The notes under the pieces are model-generated. The model did no database searches and was not told the DNA's origin. It saw nothing but the letters and a program-made list of their open reading frames with translations. The position numbers were made by a program, and so were the translations under genes. From assembly GCA_021371855.1 (NCBI GenBank), contig JAJFVL010000018.1, positions 310,001 through 374,000 on the forward strand: a stretch of 64,000 nt of DNA, in the 5' to 3' direction. Positions 44,201 to 54,077 of this stretch are shown here, in pieces. The first letter of the stretch is position 1. Each line of letters starts with the position of its first letter. This DNA comes from Bacteroidales bacterium. Lineage in GTDB: Bacteria > Bacteroidota > Bacteroidia > Bacteroidales > VadinHA17.

Positions 44201-46255
44201 TTATATATCAAATTTCAATTCTATACCAGCTTTTACCCATATTCCGGGTTGCGGGATATTACCGAAATCCATGTAGTCAGAATTTAAGATATTGCTGAAA
44301 TCAATGAACATCTTAAAATCATTTTTAGTATAAAGCAGTTTCGCGTCCAGTAAAAAAAATGGTCTATATACTGTTTCTTCCTTATCAAAAATCTGAGAAT
44401 CAGAATTCCATTTCAAATATCCGCCATTCCTGTCCTGAAAAGAAGCTTTCCATACTATGGCTAATTTTGGAATAATGTTATGAGTAAGATCAAGGGTTAT
44501 TTTGTGTTTTAAATTATCCAATGCATAATAGGATATTGCGTTATTACTATATTTCTGTATCGTTGTATACGAATACGAAAACCTTACATCTTCAATAAAA
44601 GGCAAAACACTTTTAAATAACTTGTCAGTGAGTGATAATGATAGTTCAAATCCATCAGTTGCCAAACTGGTAATGTTTTCGGTCTTCCACTTCTGAAACG
44701 AATCCTGCCAAATCCAATCTATGACATTATCAGCTTTACGATGGAAAAATGAAAATGTGGCATCTACCCCGTTCTTATTATACTTTACCCCTGATTCATA
44801 AGTCCGGGCTTTTTCAGGTTTTAAGCCGGCATTGCCAATATTTTGAGGCCCGTTGTAATAAAGGTCAGTAAAGGTCGGTAGTCTGAGAGAACGGTTCACT
44901 GAACCAAATAACTTAAAGTTTCTATTTAGCTTATAACTAAGGTCAATACCAGGGTAAAACTCTGCTTCATCAAGTTTTGAGTTGGCATTTGCCATAATCC
45001 CAAGAGTAGAATACCAATTACCAATAGTAAGATTATGTTCAATAAAGATACTGGCATTTTCGCGCCAGTCTTTTTTTGTATAATATATACCAGGATCACT
45101 GTGTACCTCAAGAAATTCAGTCGAATCGAGCTGCTTTCCAAGGGTTGTACTGTAGATGATTTCTTTACGGTATTCGGCGCCAATTGAAAATTTACCAGCC
45201 ACAGTTTTAATATTTGTGTTTATTGAAGCACCATACACATCAGTAAAATGAAAATTCTGATATGCCTCCGGATTTAAACGGATAAGTATGTAATGATCGT
45301 AATTTTTTCGCCAAAAGAGGTTTGGAACAATTTTTAATTTACTGCCTAAAGAGGCTCCAATACTCGCCAGATAGGTCCTGGTAGACTCATACTGGTTGGC
45401 ATATTTGGCCGAATAGAAACTATTGGCACCATAATCTTTCTTTGTTAAACCAATCTGATAATGAATATTGTTGTTATTCAGTACTATTTTCCCTGAATAG
45501 TAACCGTTTATGGTGTTATAACCGGTTCCAGAAATATATCCATCTGAACCTGTTTTAGAGACACTTGCAAAGTTATTTAAAATACCTGATTTCCTGTTAA
45601 CAGAAAGCGATCCGCGGTATAATCCAAACATTCCGCCAAGCATGGATGCCTTAATATACCCATCAGGAGAATCACAGGTAACAAAATTTACTGCACCGCA
45701 AAATGCGTTAGTGCCAAAGACTCTTGAAGCCGGGCCTTTTAACACTTCAATGCGATCTACACTCTCTATGTCAATTGGAAGATTTAAATTGTAGTGACCA
45801 GTTTGAGGGTCTGATAAGTTTATGCCGTTTAGAAGCACCAGTGTCTGATCGAACGATCCGCCCTGAATTGAGATATCGGCTTGCACACCGTTTGTACCCC
45901 TTTGTCTGATGTCGACCAATGGCACATTTTCGAGTAACTCGTTTACGCTCAGCTCAGGCGCCTTTTTTACATTACTTTCGGTAATAACTGTGATGTTACG
46001 GGCAATCTGCGAATATACAGTCGTTGTCCGCTGCCCGCTAACCACTACCTCACCAAGGTTAACTTTCATATTGAGATCCAGACTGTCAGTTTGTGCACTA
46101 CACTTTTGTACCGGGTTAGCCAGATTATAAGCAGTACAAAGAACACTGATTTTACATAATAGTTTAAGGCTGTTAAAGGTCGCAAAAGGTTTCCTGGTCC
46201 ATTGCCTGAATGAGTAAACCCGTCTTTCTCTAAACACCTTTTTATACATAATCAA
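44201..46255 (-). CDS. TonB-dependent outer-membrane receptor
   Basis: 684 residues: an N-terminal export segment (about 30-55), TonB box region (LGEVVVSGQRT), a plug domain with RNITVITESNVKKAPELSV and RIEVLKGPASRVFGTNAFCG, and a beta-barrel ending in WVKAGIELKFDI with aromatic C-terminus. It resembles the BtuB/CirA type rather than SusC, lacks the carboxypeptidase-like domain, and has no SusD partner. I looked for a cobalamin riboswitch upstream and saw none. The ligand is unknown: a vitamin, siderophore or metal. Divergent from the Nif3-like gene. Confidence 0.93.
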   Translation of the reverse strand: MIMYKKVFRERRVYSFRQWTRKPFATFNSLKLLCKISVLCTAYNLANPVQKCSAQTDSLDLNMKVNLGEVVVSGQRTTTVYSQIARNITVITESNVKKAPELSVNELLENVPLVDIRQRGTNGVQADISIQGGSFDQTLVLLNGINLSDPQTGHYNLNLPIDIESVDRIEVLKGPASRVFGTNAFCGAVNFVTCDSPDGYIKASMLGGMFGLYRGSLSVNRKSGILNNFASVSKTGSDGYISGTGYNTINGYYSGKIVLNNNNIHYQIGLTKKDYGANSFYSAKYANQYESTRTYLASIGASLGSKLKIVPNLFWRKNYDHYILIRLNPEAYQNFHFTDVYGASINTNIKTVAGKFSIGAEYRKEIIYSTTLGKQLDSTEFLEVHSDPGIYYTKKDWRENASIFIEHNLTIGNWYSTLGIMANANSKLDEAEFYPGIDLSYKLNRNFKLFGSVNRSLRLPTFTDLYYNGPQNIGNAGLKPEKARTYESGVKYNKNGVDATFSFFHRKADNVIDWIWQDSFQKWKTENITSLATDGFELSLSLTDKLFKSVLPFIEDVRFSYSYTTIQKYSNNAISYYALDNLKHKITLDLTHNIIPKLAIVWKASFQDRNGGYLKWNSDSQIFDKEETVYRPFFLLDAKLLYTKNDFKMFIDFSNILNSDYMDFGNIPQPGIWVKAGIELKFDI

Positions 46256-46474
46256 CTGAATATCTGCAATATCAAGTATTTTATTAAACTATATGAAAAT
46301 ATTTACCGCGAATCTAACCAAATTTATTAAATTCCACCTATCATGAAACACTTCTCGTTTTCATTATGCCTGTTTATTAAAAAACATCGGCTGATGTAGA
46401 ATTTATTTAGTCAGGGGTTAGTATTTTTCTTTTACATTTACGAGAAAATAGAAACAACCAAACTAACCATTGTC

Positions 46475-47350
46475 ATGAAAATATTAAAACCCGTTTTTTT
46501 AGTTTTGGCGGCTGTTGTATTTTCATTTCCACTTTTGGCTCAGATCACAGTGGAAGGAAAAAACGTTCCTGCCGGCAAAATAATCTCAGCGATCATTAAG
46601 AACACCGGGGCAAATGAAATCCCAAACACAATAGATGTAATTAAAGAAGGGAATACCTCTACTCCTGTAACAGGAATAGTTACAACCATGTTCGCAACAA
46701 TGGATATCCTGAAGGAAGCTGTTAATAAAAACTGCAATCTTATCATTGTTCACGAACCGCTTTATTACAGTCATCTCGATCAGACAGAACAAATAAAGAA
46801 CAGCCCTGTATTTCTTGAGAAGAAACGTTTCATCAATGAACATAATCTTGTTATCTGGCGCTTTCACGACTATATACATTCAATAAAACCAGATGGAATT
46901 GATACAGGAATGGCAATAAAGTTAGGATGGAAAGATTTTACTATTGAAGGACATCCTGAGCAATTTCTTCTGCCTGAAACAACGCTGAAAGAATTGCTTA
47001 ATCATTTAAAACAAATTTTCCCGAAAAACTCATTTTACGTTATCGAAAATCCTGAAATGAAATTATCGAAAGTAGTACTTGCGGCAGGCGCTCCGGGTTT
47101 TATGGCCCATTACAGATTACTCGAGGACAAAAACGTTGATGTTGTTCTGGCAGGTGAATCGCCGCAATGGGAAACTTATGAGTATATGCGCGATGCTGTG
47201 GCTCAGGGGAGAAATAAAGCTGTTATTTTTCTTGGCCATATTACTTCAGAAGAAGCAGGAATGGATTGGTGTGCTACATGGTTAAAAAGTTTTATAAAAG
47301 ATATCCCCGTCAGTTTTATTGAAAGCGGTCCCTCCTTCTGGTCCTATTAA
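46475..47350 (+). CDS. Exported Nif3-like dinuclear metal-centre protein
   Basis: 291 residues. Unlike ordinary Nif3/YbgI proteins it starts with a clear signal peptide (MKILKPVFLVLAAVVFSFPL, then LAQ). The Nif3 pattern follows: VTGIVTTMFATMDILKEAV, NLIIVHEPLYYSHLD (His metal ligand), RFHDYIHSIKPDGIDTGMA (His, Asp), and near the end LGHITSEEAGMDW (His and Glu). The dinuclear site thus looks intact. Cytosolic homologues are thought to act in GTP-cyclohydrolase-like or metal chaperone roles; the exported form is uncharacterised. It is followed after 93 bp by a ThuA-type lipoprotein gene. Confidence 0.8.
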   Translation: MKILKPVFLVLAAVVFSFPLLAQITVEGKNVPAGKIISAIIKNTGANEIPNTIDVIKEGNTSTPVTGIVTTMFATMDILKEAVNKNCNLIIVHEPLYYSHLDQTEQIKNSPVFLEKKRFINEHNLVIWRFHDYIHSIKPDGIDTGMAIKLGWKDFTIEGHPEQFLLPETTLKELLNHLKQIFPKNSFYVIENPEMKLSKVVLAAGAPGFMAHYRLLEDKNVDVVLAGESPQWETYEYMRDAVAQGRNKAVIFLGHITSEEAGMDWCATWLKSFIKDIPVSFIESGPSFWSY

Positions 47351-47443
47351 TAAATTTAGTGAAAGGATTTCTGATGCTCAACATATACGGGTAAAAGATA
47401 TCCGGATGAATTATTAAAAACAATGACCTGATAAGAAAAAATT

Positions 47444-48286
47444 ATGCTCAGAGTAAACAAAACACAAATACTGACAATTGCTTTCTGCCTGTTCTGTTCT
47501 TGCCAGTTTTCTTCAGGTATAGGTAAGAACCACAATCCAAAGTTCAAAGTCATTGCCTTTTATTCTGCTAAAAACGACAAGGCACATATAAGTTATGTTC
47601 ACGAGGCAAACAGATGGTTTTCCAAAATAGCTCCAAAATATAACTTCGTTTATGATTCGACCAATAACTGGGACAATATGAATCCGGATTTTCTTTCCGG
47701 GTATCAGGTGGTGGTATTCCTGGATACCAGGCCTGATTCTTCATGCCAGCGAGTGGCTTTTAAAAAATATATTGAGAATGGCGGTGCCTGGATGGGATTT
47801 CATTTCTGTGCATTTGCCCTCACCCCTTCAGCGTACCCTCAGAACTGGGACTGGTACCATAACCAGTTTCTCGGTTCAGGGCAATATGCTGGCAACACAT
47901 GGGCGCCAACAACGGCTGTTTTGCGTGTAGAGGACAGGCAACATCCGGCAACAAAAAACCTTCCCGAGACATTCACTGCTTCACCAAACGAATGGTATAA
48001 ATGGGAAAAGGATTTACGTGAAAACCCTGATATTAAAATATTGGTATCAATCGATTCTACAAGCTTCCCTCTCGGCACCGGACCTAAACTTCATGAGATA
48101 TGGCATAACGGTTATTATCCTATGGTATGGGCCAACAAGAATTACAAGATGCTTTATATCAACATGGGGCATAACATTATTGATTATGATAATCATACCA
48201 ATAAAGAACTCTCATTCACCTTTAATAATGAGATTCAGAACAAACTGGTTATTGATGGCTTAATGTGGCTCGGTGGAAGAAAATGA
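47444..48286 (+). CDS. ThuA-domain lipoprotein
   Basis: 280 residues. Signal with lipobox LFCSC (Cys near 26), then a ThuA-type glutamine-amidotransferase-like fold: KVIAFYSAKNDKAHISYV, YQVVVFLDTRPDSS, YIENGGAWMGFHFCAFALTP and HPATKNLP, ending VWANKNYKMLYINMGHN. ThuA proteins occur with sugar-catabolic oxidoreductases and sulfatases; their reaction is not well defined, although some take part in keto-sugar metabolism. It is the middle of a three-gene run (Nif3-like, ThuA, AspT-like transporter). Confidence 0.85.
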   Translation: MLRVNKTQILTIAFCLFCSCQFSSGIGKNHNPKFKVIAFYSAKNDKAHISYVHEANRWFSKIAPKYNFVYDSTNNWDNMNPDFLSGYQVVVFLDTRPDSSCQRVAFKKYIENGGAWMGFHFCAFALTPSAYPQNWDWYHNQFLGSGQYAGNTWAPTTAVLRVEDRQHPATKNLPETFTASPNEWYKWEKDLRENPDIKILVSIDSTSFPLGTGPKLHEIWHNGYYPMVWANKNYKMLYINMGHNIIDYDNHTNKELSFTFNNEIQNKLVIDGLMWLGGRK

Positions 48287-48304
48287 GGAAAAAATTAAAG
48301 ACAG

Positions 48305-49975
48305 ATGGATTGGATAAATGATTTACTATTTAACGAGACAGTTGCACATACTATACTGATTTACTGTTTTGTAATTGTTATCGGAGTAGCTCTGGGCAAA
48401 CTAAAGATATTCGGTATATCTCTCGGAATCACCTTTGTTTTATTCGCAGGTATTGCCGTGGGTCATTTTGGTTTTTCGGCTAACCATCTGGTAGTTGATT
48501 TCATAAAGGATTTTGGCCTTATCCTTTTTGTTTTTTCAATCGGGCTGCAGGTTGGCCCGGGGTTCTTCGCTTCATTCAGGAAGGGAGGACTATCATTGAA
48601 TGTGATGGCAATGGCAATTGTATTTCTTGGCGGGCTCACAACATTGTTAATCCATTATATTACAGGGACATCACTTCCGATGCTGGTCGGAGTTATGTCG
48701 GGCGCAGTTACAAACACTCCCGGATTGGGAGCTGCACAACAGGCTCTTACCCAGATATCCGGATCGCTACCCGGAAACGAGATACCTCAGATCGGTCTTG
48801 GATATGCTGTTGCATATCCGTTTGGAGTCCTTGGAATAATACTTACAATGTTTATTATACGAAAATCGTACAGTGTGAATATTGATAAGGAAATGACTTT
48901 ATACAATCAGAGCCAGCATCCTACAGAAACATTACCTGAAAAAACAAGTATCCTGATAAAAAATCCAAAGGTTTTCGGTAAGACTATAGATAAGATATCC
49001 AAAGGGATTTCTCATGAATTTGTTATTTCCCGCATTATGCACGGCACGGAACTTTTGCCGGCAACCTCTGATATAGTTGTATATGAAAATGACATTGTTC
49101 TTGTAGTGTCTCAAAAGAAAGCAATACCCGATATTGTAAAGGAATTTGGAGTACAGAGTGAGCTGGATCTGGCTACCCAGTCAGGCAAGCTTATATCACG
49201 CAGGGTTATGGTTACAAACAAGGGGGCATTCGGGAAAGAGCTGGGATCACTCAAATTAAGAAACAGATACAACATTAATATAACCAGGGTTTATCGTTCC
49301 GGGATTGAACTTGTTGCCAACCCACATCTGATATTGCAGATGGGAGACAGACTGACTGTTGTAGGGGATGAAAAATCGATGGAAAAAGTAGTTCTGGAAC
49401 TTGGAAATTCTGTAAAAAGGCTGAATGAACCGAACCTGATCCCCATCTTCGTCGGCATTCTTCTCGGGGTAGTACTTGGAAGTATTCCTATTCATATTCC
49501 AGGAGTTGTGCATCCTGTTAAACTCGGGTTAGCCGGAGGACCATTAATTGTTGCCATTTTGCTTAGCAAGTATGGTTATAAATTCTCTCTGGTCTCATAC
49601 ACAACAGCCAGTGCAAATTTAATGCTCCGCGAAATAGGCATTGTACTGTTCCTTGCAAGTGTCGGGATAGTATCGGGTGAAAAGTTTATTCCTACCCTTA
49701 TGTCGGGAGACGGATTTATCTGGATGGGCTATGGTGCAATTATTACAGTATGTCCATTAATGCTCACAGGGTTCTTTGCACGTTCATTTCTTAAAAAAAA
49801 TTATCTGGAAATATGCGGACTGCTTTCCGGAAGTATGACCGATCCTCCTGCCCTCGCCTTTGCTAACAGTATTTCACAGTCTGAAGCTCCTGCAGTAGCG
49901 TATGCAACAGTCTATCCGCTTGTTATGTTCCTCAGGATCTTTGTAGCACAGATGCTGATCCTGCTGTTTGTTTAA
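48305..49975 (+). CDS. AspT/YidE-family membrane transporter with two RCK_C domains
   Basis: 556 residues. Six N-terminal membrane helices (about 10-185), two cytoplasmic TrkA_C (RCK_C) domains in the middle (about 200-370: ISHEFVISRIMHGTELLPAT, RNRYNINITRVYRSGIELV), then further helices (about 380-556). Both halves carry the conserved GxVSGxxTNTPxLxAA-like signature: MSGAVTNTPGLGAAQQAL and LLSGSMTDPPALAFANS. Members exchange dicarboxylates or amino acids (AspT swaps aspartate and alanine), with the RCK domains possibly sensing a ligand. Starts 18 bp after the ThuA gene; one operon is likely. Confidence 0.92.
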   Translation: MDWINDLLFNETVAHTILIYCFVIVIGVALGKLKIFGISLGITFVLFAGIAVGHFGFSANHLVVDFIKDFGLILFVFSIGLQVGPGFFASFRKGGLSLNVMAMAIVFLGGLTTLLIHYITGTSLPMLVGVMSGAVTNTPGLGAAQQALTQISGSLPGNEIPQIGLGYAVAYPFGVLGIILTMFIIRKSYSVNIDKEMTLYNQSQHPTETLPEKTSILIKNPKVFGKTIDKISKGISHEFVISRIMHGTELLPATSDIVVYENDIVLVVSQKKAIPDIVKEFGVQSELDLATQSGKLISRRVMVTNKGAFGKELGSLKLRNRYNINITRVYRSGIELVANPHLILQMGDRLTVVGDEKSMEKVVLELGNSVKRLNEPNLIPIFVGILLGVVLGSIPIHIPGVVHPVKLGLAGGPLIVAILLSKYGYKFSLVSYTTASANLMLREIGIVLFLASVGIVSGEKFIPTLMSGDGFIWMGYGAIITVCPLMLTGFFARSFLKKNYLEICGLLSGSMTDPPALAFANSISQSEAPAVAYATVYPLVMFLRIFVAQMLILLFV

Positions 49976-50052
49976 CCGGAGAACATTTTCATTCTCAGGA
50001 AAGTATTTCATCTTGTTTCTTTTTTTATTTTTATAGAAAATTACAAACCAGG

Positions 50053-53000
50053 ATGAAATTAATATCGCATAGATTGAACTGGTCTATGATGACCATTTTG
50101 TTTTTTGTTTTTTTATGCTGTGAAGATCTGATATGTCAGGTTACAATCTCGGAACAGAAATGGGTACTTCCCACATATGAAGTTAGTCCTCCTGATAAAA
50201 ATCCAATGTTTTTCAAGGGTGAATCATACCAGGGAGCATCCAAATACATATATCCATATGGCCTTAACGATGTGATAGCAAACAACAAACAAGACCATTC
50301 ATGGAAAGCATTAATCCTTGAAAATGAATATATTAAACTTTGTGTAACTCCTGAAATAGGTGGAAAGCTTTACTATGCAACTGATAAGACCAACGGCTAC
50401 AATTTCGTATACAAAAACAATGTTGTGAAACCATCGAATATCGGAATGCTGGGAGCATGGGTCTCGGGAGGAATAGAATGGTGTGTCATTCATCACCACA
50501 GGGCATCTTCCTTTCAGAATGTCGATTATTATCTTGCCGGGAATGAGGATAGCAGCAAAACCATCTGGATCGGTGAAACAGAACCACGCCACAGTATGAG
50601 ATGGACTATAGGAATAACTTCCTACCCAGGTAAATCATATTTCTCGGCTGAGGTAAAAATTCACAACCAGACTCCTTTTACCAATACCTTTTTATACTGG
50701 GCTAATGTTGCAGCCCACACAAATGCGAATTACCAGGTGATATTTCCACCCAGTGTTCAGTACGCCACCTACCATGCAAAAAACAGTTTCACAAAGTGGC
50801 CGATATCGACTGAGATATACAACGGAGAAGACTTTACACCAGGCGTCGATCTGAGCTGGTGGAAAAACTCGATAAATCAGAATTCGTACTTTGCATACGA
50901 CCTAAAGGAAGATTTCATGGGCGGTTATGATCATGGGAAAGAAAGCGGAACGGTCCATATAGGCGATCATAATATTGTAAAAGGGGCTAAATTGTGGGAA
51001 TGGGGATCAGGTCCGGTCGGACAGGCTACCGAAGGAAGACTTACAGAAAATGACGGACCATATGTAGAAATTATGGTTGGCGCATTTTCAGATAATCAGC
51101 CCGATTACAGCTGGATAAGGCCCTATGAAGTAAAAACATTCAAACAGTACTGGTATCCGGTAAAAGGAATTGGGGGATTTAAATATGCCAACCTTAACGG
51201 GGCTGTAAATCTTGAGAAACAAGGAGACAACAAAGTATTCCTGGGATACTACTCAACGCAGAAAGTCCCAAAAGCGAAGATCATCCTGAAAAGAAAAAGT
51301 GAGGTAGTCTTTGAAAAGACCACTGAGATATCTCCTGCTACTGCTTTTGTTCAATCAATAAATATTGAAGGAGAGTTTAATACCACTGATCTCTTCACAG
51401 AAATGATCAATTCAGAGAACAATGAAGTGCTTGTATCGTACCAGCCGGTTGAGATAAAAAAGGAAGAAGGAGTGCCGGAGACTGTCAAAAAACCCGAATT
51501 GCCAAAAGATATTACAACAGTTGAGGAACTTTACCTGACTGGTAGTCGTATTCAGCAGTTCTATAATCCCACATTGAATGAAATGGATTACTACGAAGAG
51601 GCGCTGAAACGAGATCCGTCAGATATAAGAACAAATGTGGCCATCGGCAGTATTCACCTCAGGAATGGAGAATACAATACTGCCAGGAGTTACTTCGGGA
51701 AAGCAATTAAAAGACTCACAAAAGATTACACGAGACCATCCGACTGTGAGGCTCTCTACCTGCAGGGACTGGCATTAAAGGGACTGGAGCTTTATGATGA
51801 GGCTATCGACACCATGTATCGTGCTACCTGGGATTATGCGTATTATTCAGCTGCCTATCTCGAACTTGCAAGAATATCATGTTTAAAAGGCGATTTTCAA
51901 AAAGCACTTGATCAGGTCAGTAAATCACTTTCAGCAAATGATGTTAACAACTGCGCCATCAATCTGAAAGCATCAATACTGAGAAAACTGGGAAACTTTG
52001 AAGGAGCCAACGAAACGCTGGACGATGTGATTAAAAATGATCCCCTCGATTTCAGAGCTGCCAATGAAAAATATCTGATTGCTTTAAAAAATGGAAAAAC
52101 TAAGGAAAGTGAAATAATCCTTGCCGGCTTAAATAAGAAAATGAGGGATTTTGATCAGAACTACCTTGAACTTGCTGTCGGATATCTGAACGATGGTCTT
52201 CAGGCTGAAGCCGAAGATATCCTTTCCCGTTTTAAAGGGAAGGACCAGATGGTTTCATACTATCTGGGGTATATCGAAGATAGAAAGGGGAACAAGCCAA
52301 AGGCAGAGTTGTATTTCAAAGATGCATCAGATCAACCGGTTGATTATGGTTTTCCTTTCAGGCTTGAAGATGAAAAAGTACTCAGACTTGCTTCAGAATA
52401 TCGTCCGGATGATGCCAGGCCATACTATTACCTGGGGAACCTGTTTTACGACAAACAGCCTAAGAGGGCTCTTGAATACTGGGAAAAATCAGTTGAGCTC
52501 GATCCTGCCCTGGCTATCGCATGGAGAAACCTGGGATGGGGATATTACCAGCAATCGCACAATCTTACAAAGGCAATAGCTGCTTACGAAAAAGCTTTTT
52601 CACTAAAAAAAGATGATCCGGTCTATTACGCGGAGCTTGACCCCCTATACGAGATGAGCAACACCCCAATAGAAAAAAGATCAAAACTTTTTGCAGGAAG
52701 CAATGAAATAGTTAAACAGCGCGACGATTCATTTGTCCGTGAAATAATAGTAATGAATCTTGCAGGTGAATACGAAAAAGCAGTTGAATATCTGAGTCAA
52801 AGCAAATTTCATTTCAGGGAAGGAAGCTCCAGGGTCCGCGATATTACAGTTGATGCCCGGCTGCTGCTTGGTAAGAAATATCTCTCAGAAAAGAAGAACA
52901 ACCAGGCCCTGGAACAGTTCATGGCAACAATAGAAAATGCTGAAAATACAAAACCCGGACATAAGACGGAAGACATCAGGGGACCTCAGATCAATTATTT

Positions 53001-53394
53001 CATTGGAATGGCTTATGAAGCACTGGGCAAAAAATCGCTGGCAAAGTCATACTTCAGACTATCAATCGACCAGCCCGTAAAAGAGACAAACTATATCCGT
53101 TATTATCAGGGGCTAAGCTATCTTAAACTTGGCAACAAGGAAAAAGCCTCGGAGTATTTCAATTCCCTGATTGCCGAAGGTGACAAACGGATCAACCAGG
53201 GTTCCCAGATCGATTTCTTTGCCAAATTCGGTGAGCGCGAAGCCGAAAATGTGCAGTTATCAAATGCTTACTTATTAAAGGGACTTGGTTATAAAGGTCT
53301 TGGCGACAGGAACTCCGCAGTGGAAAATTTTAAAAAGGCTCTTGATCTGTCAGCAAGCAATCTTTTTGCAAAGGTCGAATTAATTCTACTTTGA
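50053..53394 (+). CDS. Secreted DUF5107 / tetratricopeptide-repeat protein
   Basis: 1113 residues. A signal segment (about 8-30) leads into a DUF5107 beta-sandwich/barrel domain (about 35-460: ENEYIKLCVTPEIGGKLYYA, GIEWCVIHHHRASSFQNVDY, EWGSGPVGQATEGRL). Proteins of this family are thought to act on carbohydrates, their fold resembling galactose-mutarotase-like enzymes. From about 490 a long TPR array fills the rest (NVAIGSIHLRNGEYNTARSY, YYYLGNLFYDKQPKRALEY, YYQGLSYLKLGNKEKASEYF). The last residues and the stop codon lie inside a mobile-repeat end (53380), so the original C-terminus may have been altered by an insertion. Confidence 0.85.
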   Translation: MKLISHRLNWSMMTILFFVFLCCEDLICQVTISEQKWVLPTYEVSPPDKNPMFFKGESYQGASKYIYPYGLNDVIANNKQDHSWKALILENEYIKLCVTPEIGGKLYYATDKTNGYNFVYKNNVVKPSNIGMLGAWVSGGIEWCVIHHHRASSFQNVDYYLAGNEDSSKTIWIGETEPRHSMRWTIGITSYPGKSYFSAEVKIHNQTPFTNTFLYWANVAAHTNANYQVIFPPSVQYATYHAKNSFTKWPISTEIYNGEDFTPGVDLSWWKNSINQNSYFAYDLKEDFMGGYDHGKESGTVHIGDHNIVKGAKLWEWGSGPVGQATEGRLTENDGPYVEIMVGAFSDNQPDYSWIRPYEVKTFKQYWYPVKGIGGFKYANLNGAVNLEKQGDNKVFLGYYSTQKVPKAKIILKRKSEVVFEKTTEISPATAFVQSINIEGEFNTTDLFTEMINSENNEVLVSYQPVEIKKEEGVPETVKKPELPKDITTVEELYLTGSRIQQFYNPTLNEMDYYEEALKRDPSDIRTNVAIGSIHLRNGEYNTARSYFGKAIKRLTKDYTRPSDCEALYLQGLALKGLELYDEAIDTMYRATWDYAYYSAAYLELARISCLKGDFQKALDQVSKSLSANDVNNCAINLKASILRKLGNFEGANETLDDVIKNDPLDFRAANEKYLIALKNGKTKESEIILAGLNKKMRDFDQNYLELAVGYLNDGLQAEAEDILSRFKGKDQMVSYYLGYIEDRKGNKPKAELYFKDASDQPVDYGFPFRLEDEKVLRLASEYRPDDARPYYYLGNLFYDKQPKRALEYWEKSVELDPALAIAWRNLGWGYYQQSHNLTKAIAAYEKAFSLKKDDPVYYAELDPLYEMSNTPIEKRSKLFAGSNEIVKQRDDSFVREIIVMNLAGEYEKAVEYLSQSKFHFREGSSRVRDITVDARLLLGKKYLSEKKNNQALEQFMATIENAENTKPGHKTEDIRGPQINYFIGMAYEALGKKSLAKSYFRLSIDQPVKETNYIRYYQGLSYLKLGNKEKASEYFNSLIAEGDKRINQGSQIDFFAKFGEREAENVQLSNAYLLKGLGYKGLGDRNSAVENFKKALDLSASNLFAKVELILL

Positions 53395-53531
53395 CAGATT
53401 TAAAAATCAACATGTTTTTACCCTTAATCCCTGGAAGGGAACATGTTGATTTTTCTGCTTTTCACCCTTTAGGGTCGGGGTAAAAAAAGCTGAAAAATAA
53501 TAACTTCATTAACCTGTCAAAGTAGAATTAA
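53380..53531. mobile_element. Short repeat element with 18-bp inverted ends
   Basis: TTAATTCTACTTTGACAG (53380-53397) is perfectly mirrored by CTGTCAAAGTAGAATTAA (53514-53531). Inside, AAAAATCAACATGTT pairs perfectly with AACATGTTGATTTTT around CCCTTAATCCCTGGAAGGG. A truncated relative lies at 8242. At about 150 bp with no coding capacity it is a MITE-like or foldback element. The end of the DUF5107 gene lies within its left arm. Confidence 0.75.
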
Positions 53532-53542
53532 ATTAACTTTAT

Positions 53543-53948
53543 CATGGATGTCCACTTAAAAATATTTGATTTTCAATTGTATACAATTTAGTTCTTTGAC
53601 ATCTTGGCAATCTTGGTTTGTAAGTAGTTCTATTAGAGTCGTTTTAATTAAATATGGCATATTGAAATTTTGGAGAATTCTGCAATCTATTTCAATTACC
53701 GTTGGCTTTAGCCAACGGATCAGGAAACACCAAAAGTACGGGCTTTAGCCCTCAAATGAAGGACTAAAGTCCCTATGAATGAGGTTGATATACCGTTGGC
53801 TTAAGCCAACGGTAATTGACTGTAATTTTATACTAATCTGAATCTTAGGAGTATTTCATTTCAAATCGTCACGTTATCAAAAAACCCTACAACCTCGATG
53901 TATTCAAGATTTCAAAGAACGATATTTAATTTTTAGTGGACACTAATG
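53543..53948 (-). mobile_element. MITE-like element, copy 3 (full length, inverted)
   Basis: 406 bp, reversed relative to copies 1 and 2. It starts CATGGATGTCCACTTAAAAA and ends with the complement of CATTAGTGTCCACTAAAAAT. A perfect 9-bp direct repeat TAACTTTAT flanks it (53534-53542 and 53949-53957). It carries the same internal CCGTTGGCTTTAGCCAACGG, GGACTAAAGTCC and GGGCTTTAGCCC palindromes. Between 53958 and the next gene at 54078 there is only AT-rich spacer. Confidence 0.88.
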
Positions 53949-54077
53949 TAACTTTATAATAAAATGTAGATTTGAGTGAAAAGCATTCTTACGAATTATT
54001 TTATAACCACATAAAAAAATCCAATTGACCAATATTTTACATTCTCAAATTCATATCAAGTATCTTAATCAAAAATT

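Noticed and set aside
46256-46474. Cobalamin riboswitch before the BtuB-like receptor
   Set aside because: No B12-box-like or multi-stem structure is visible in the 220 bp upstream on the minus strand.
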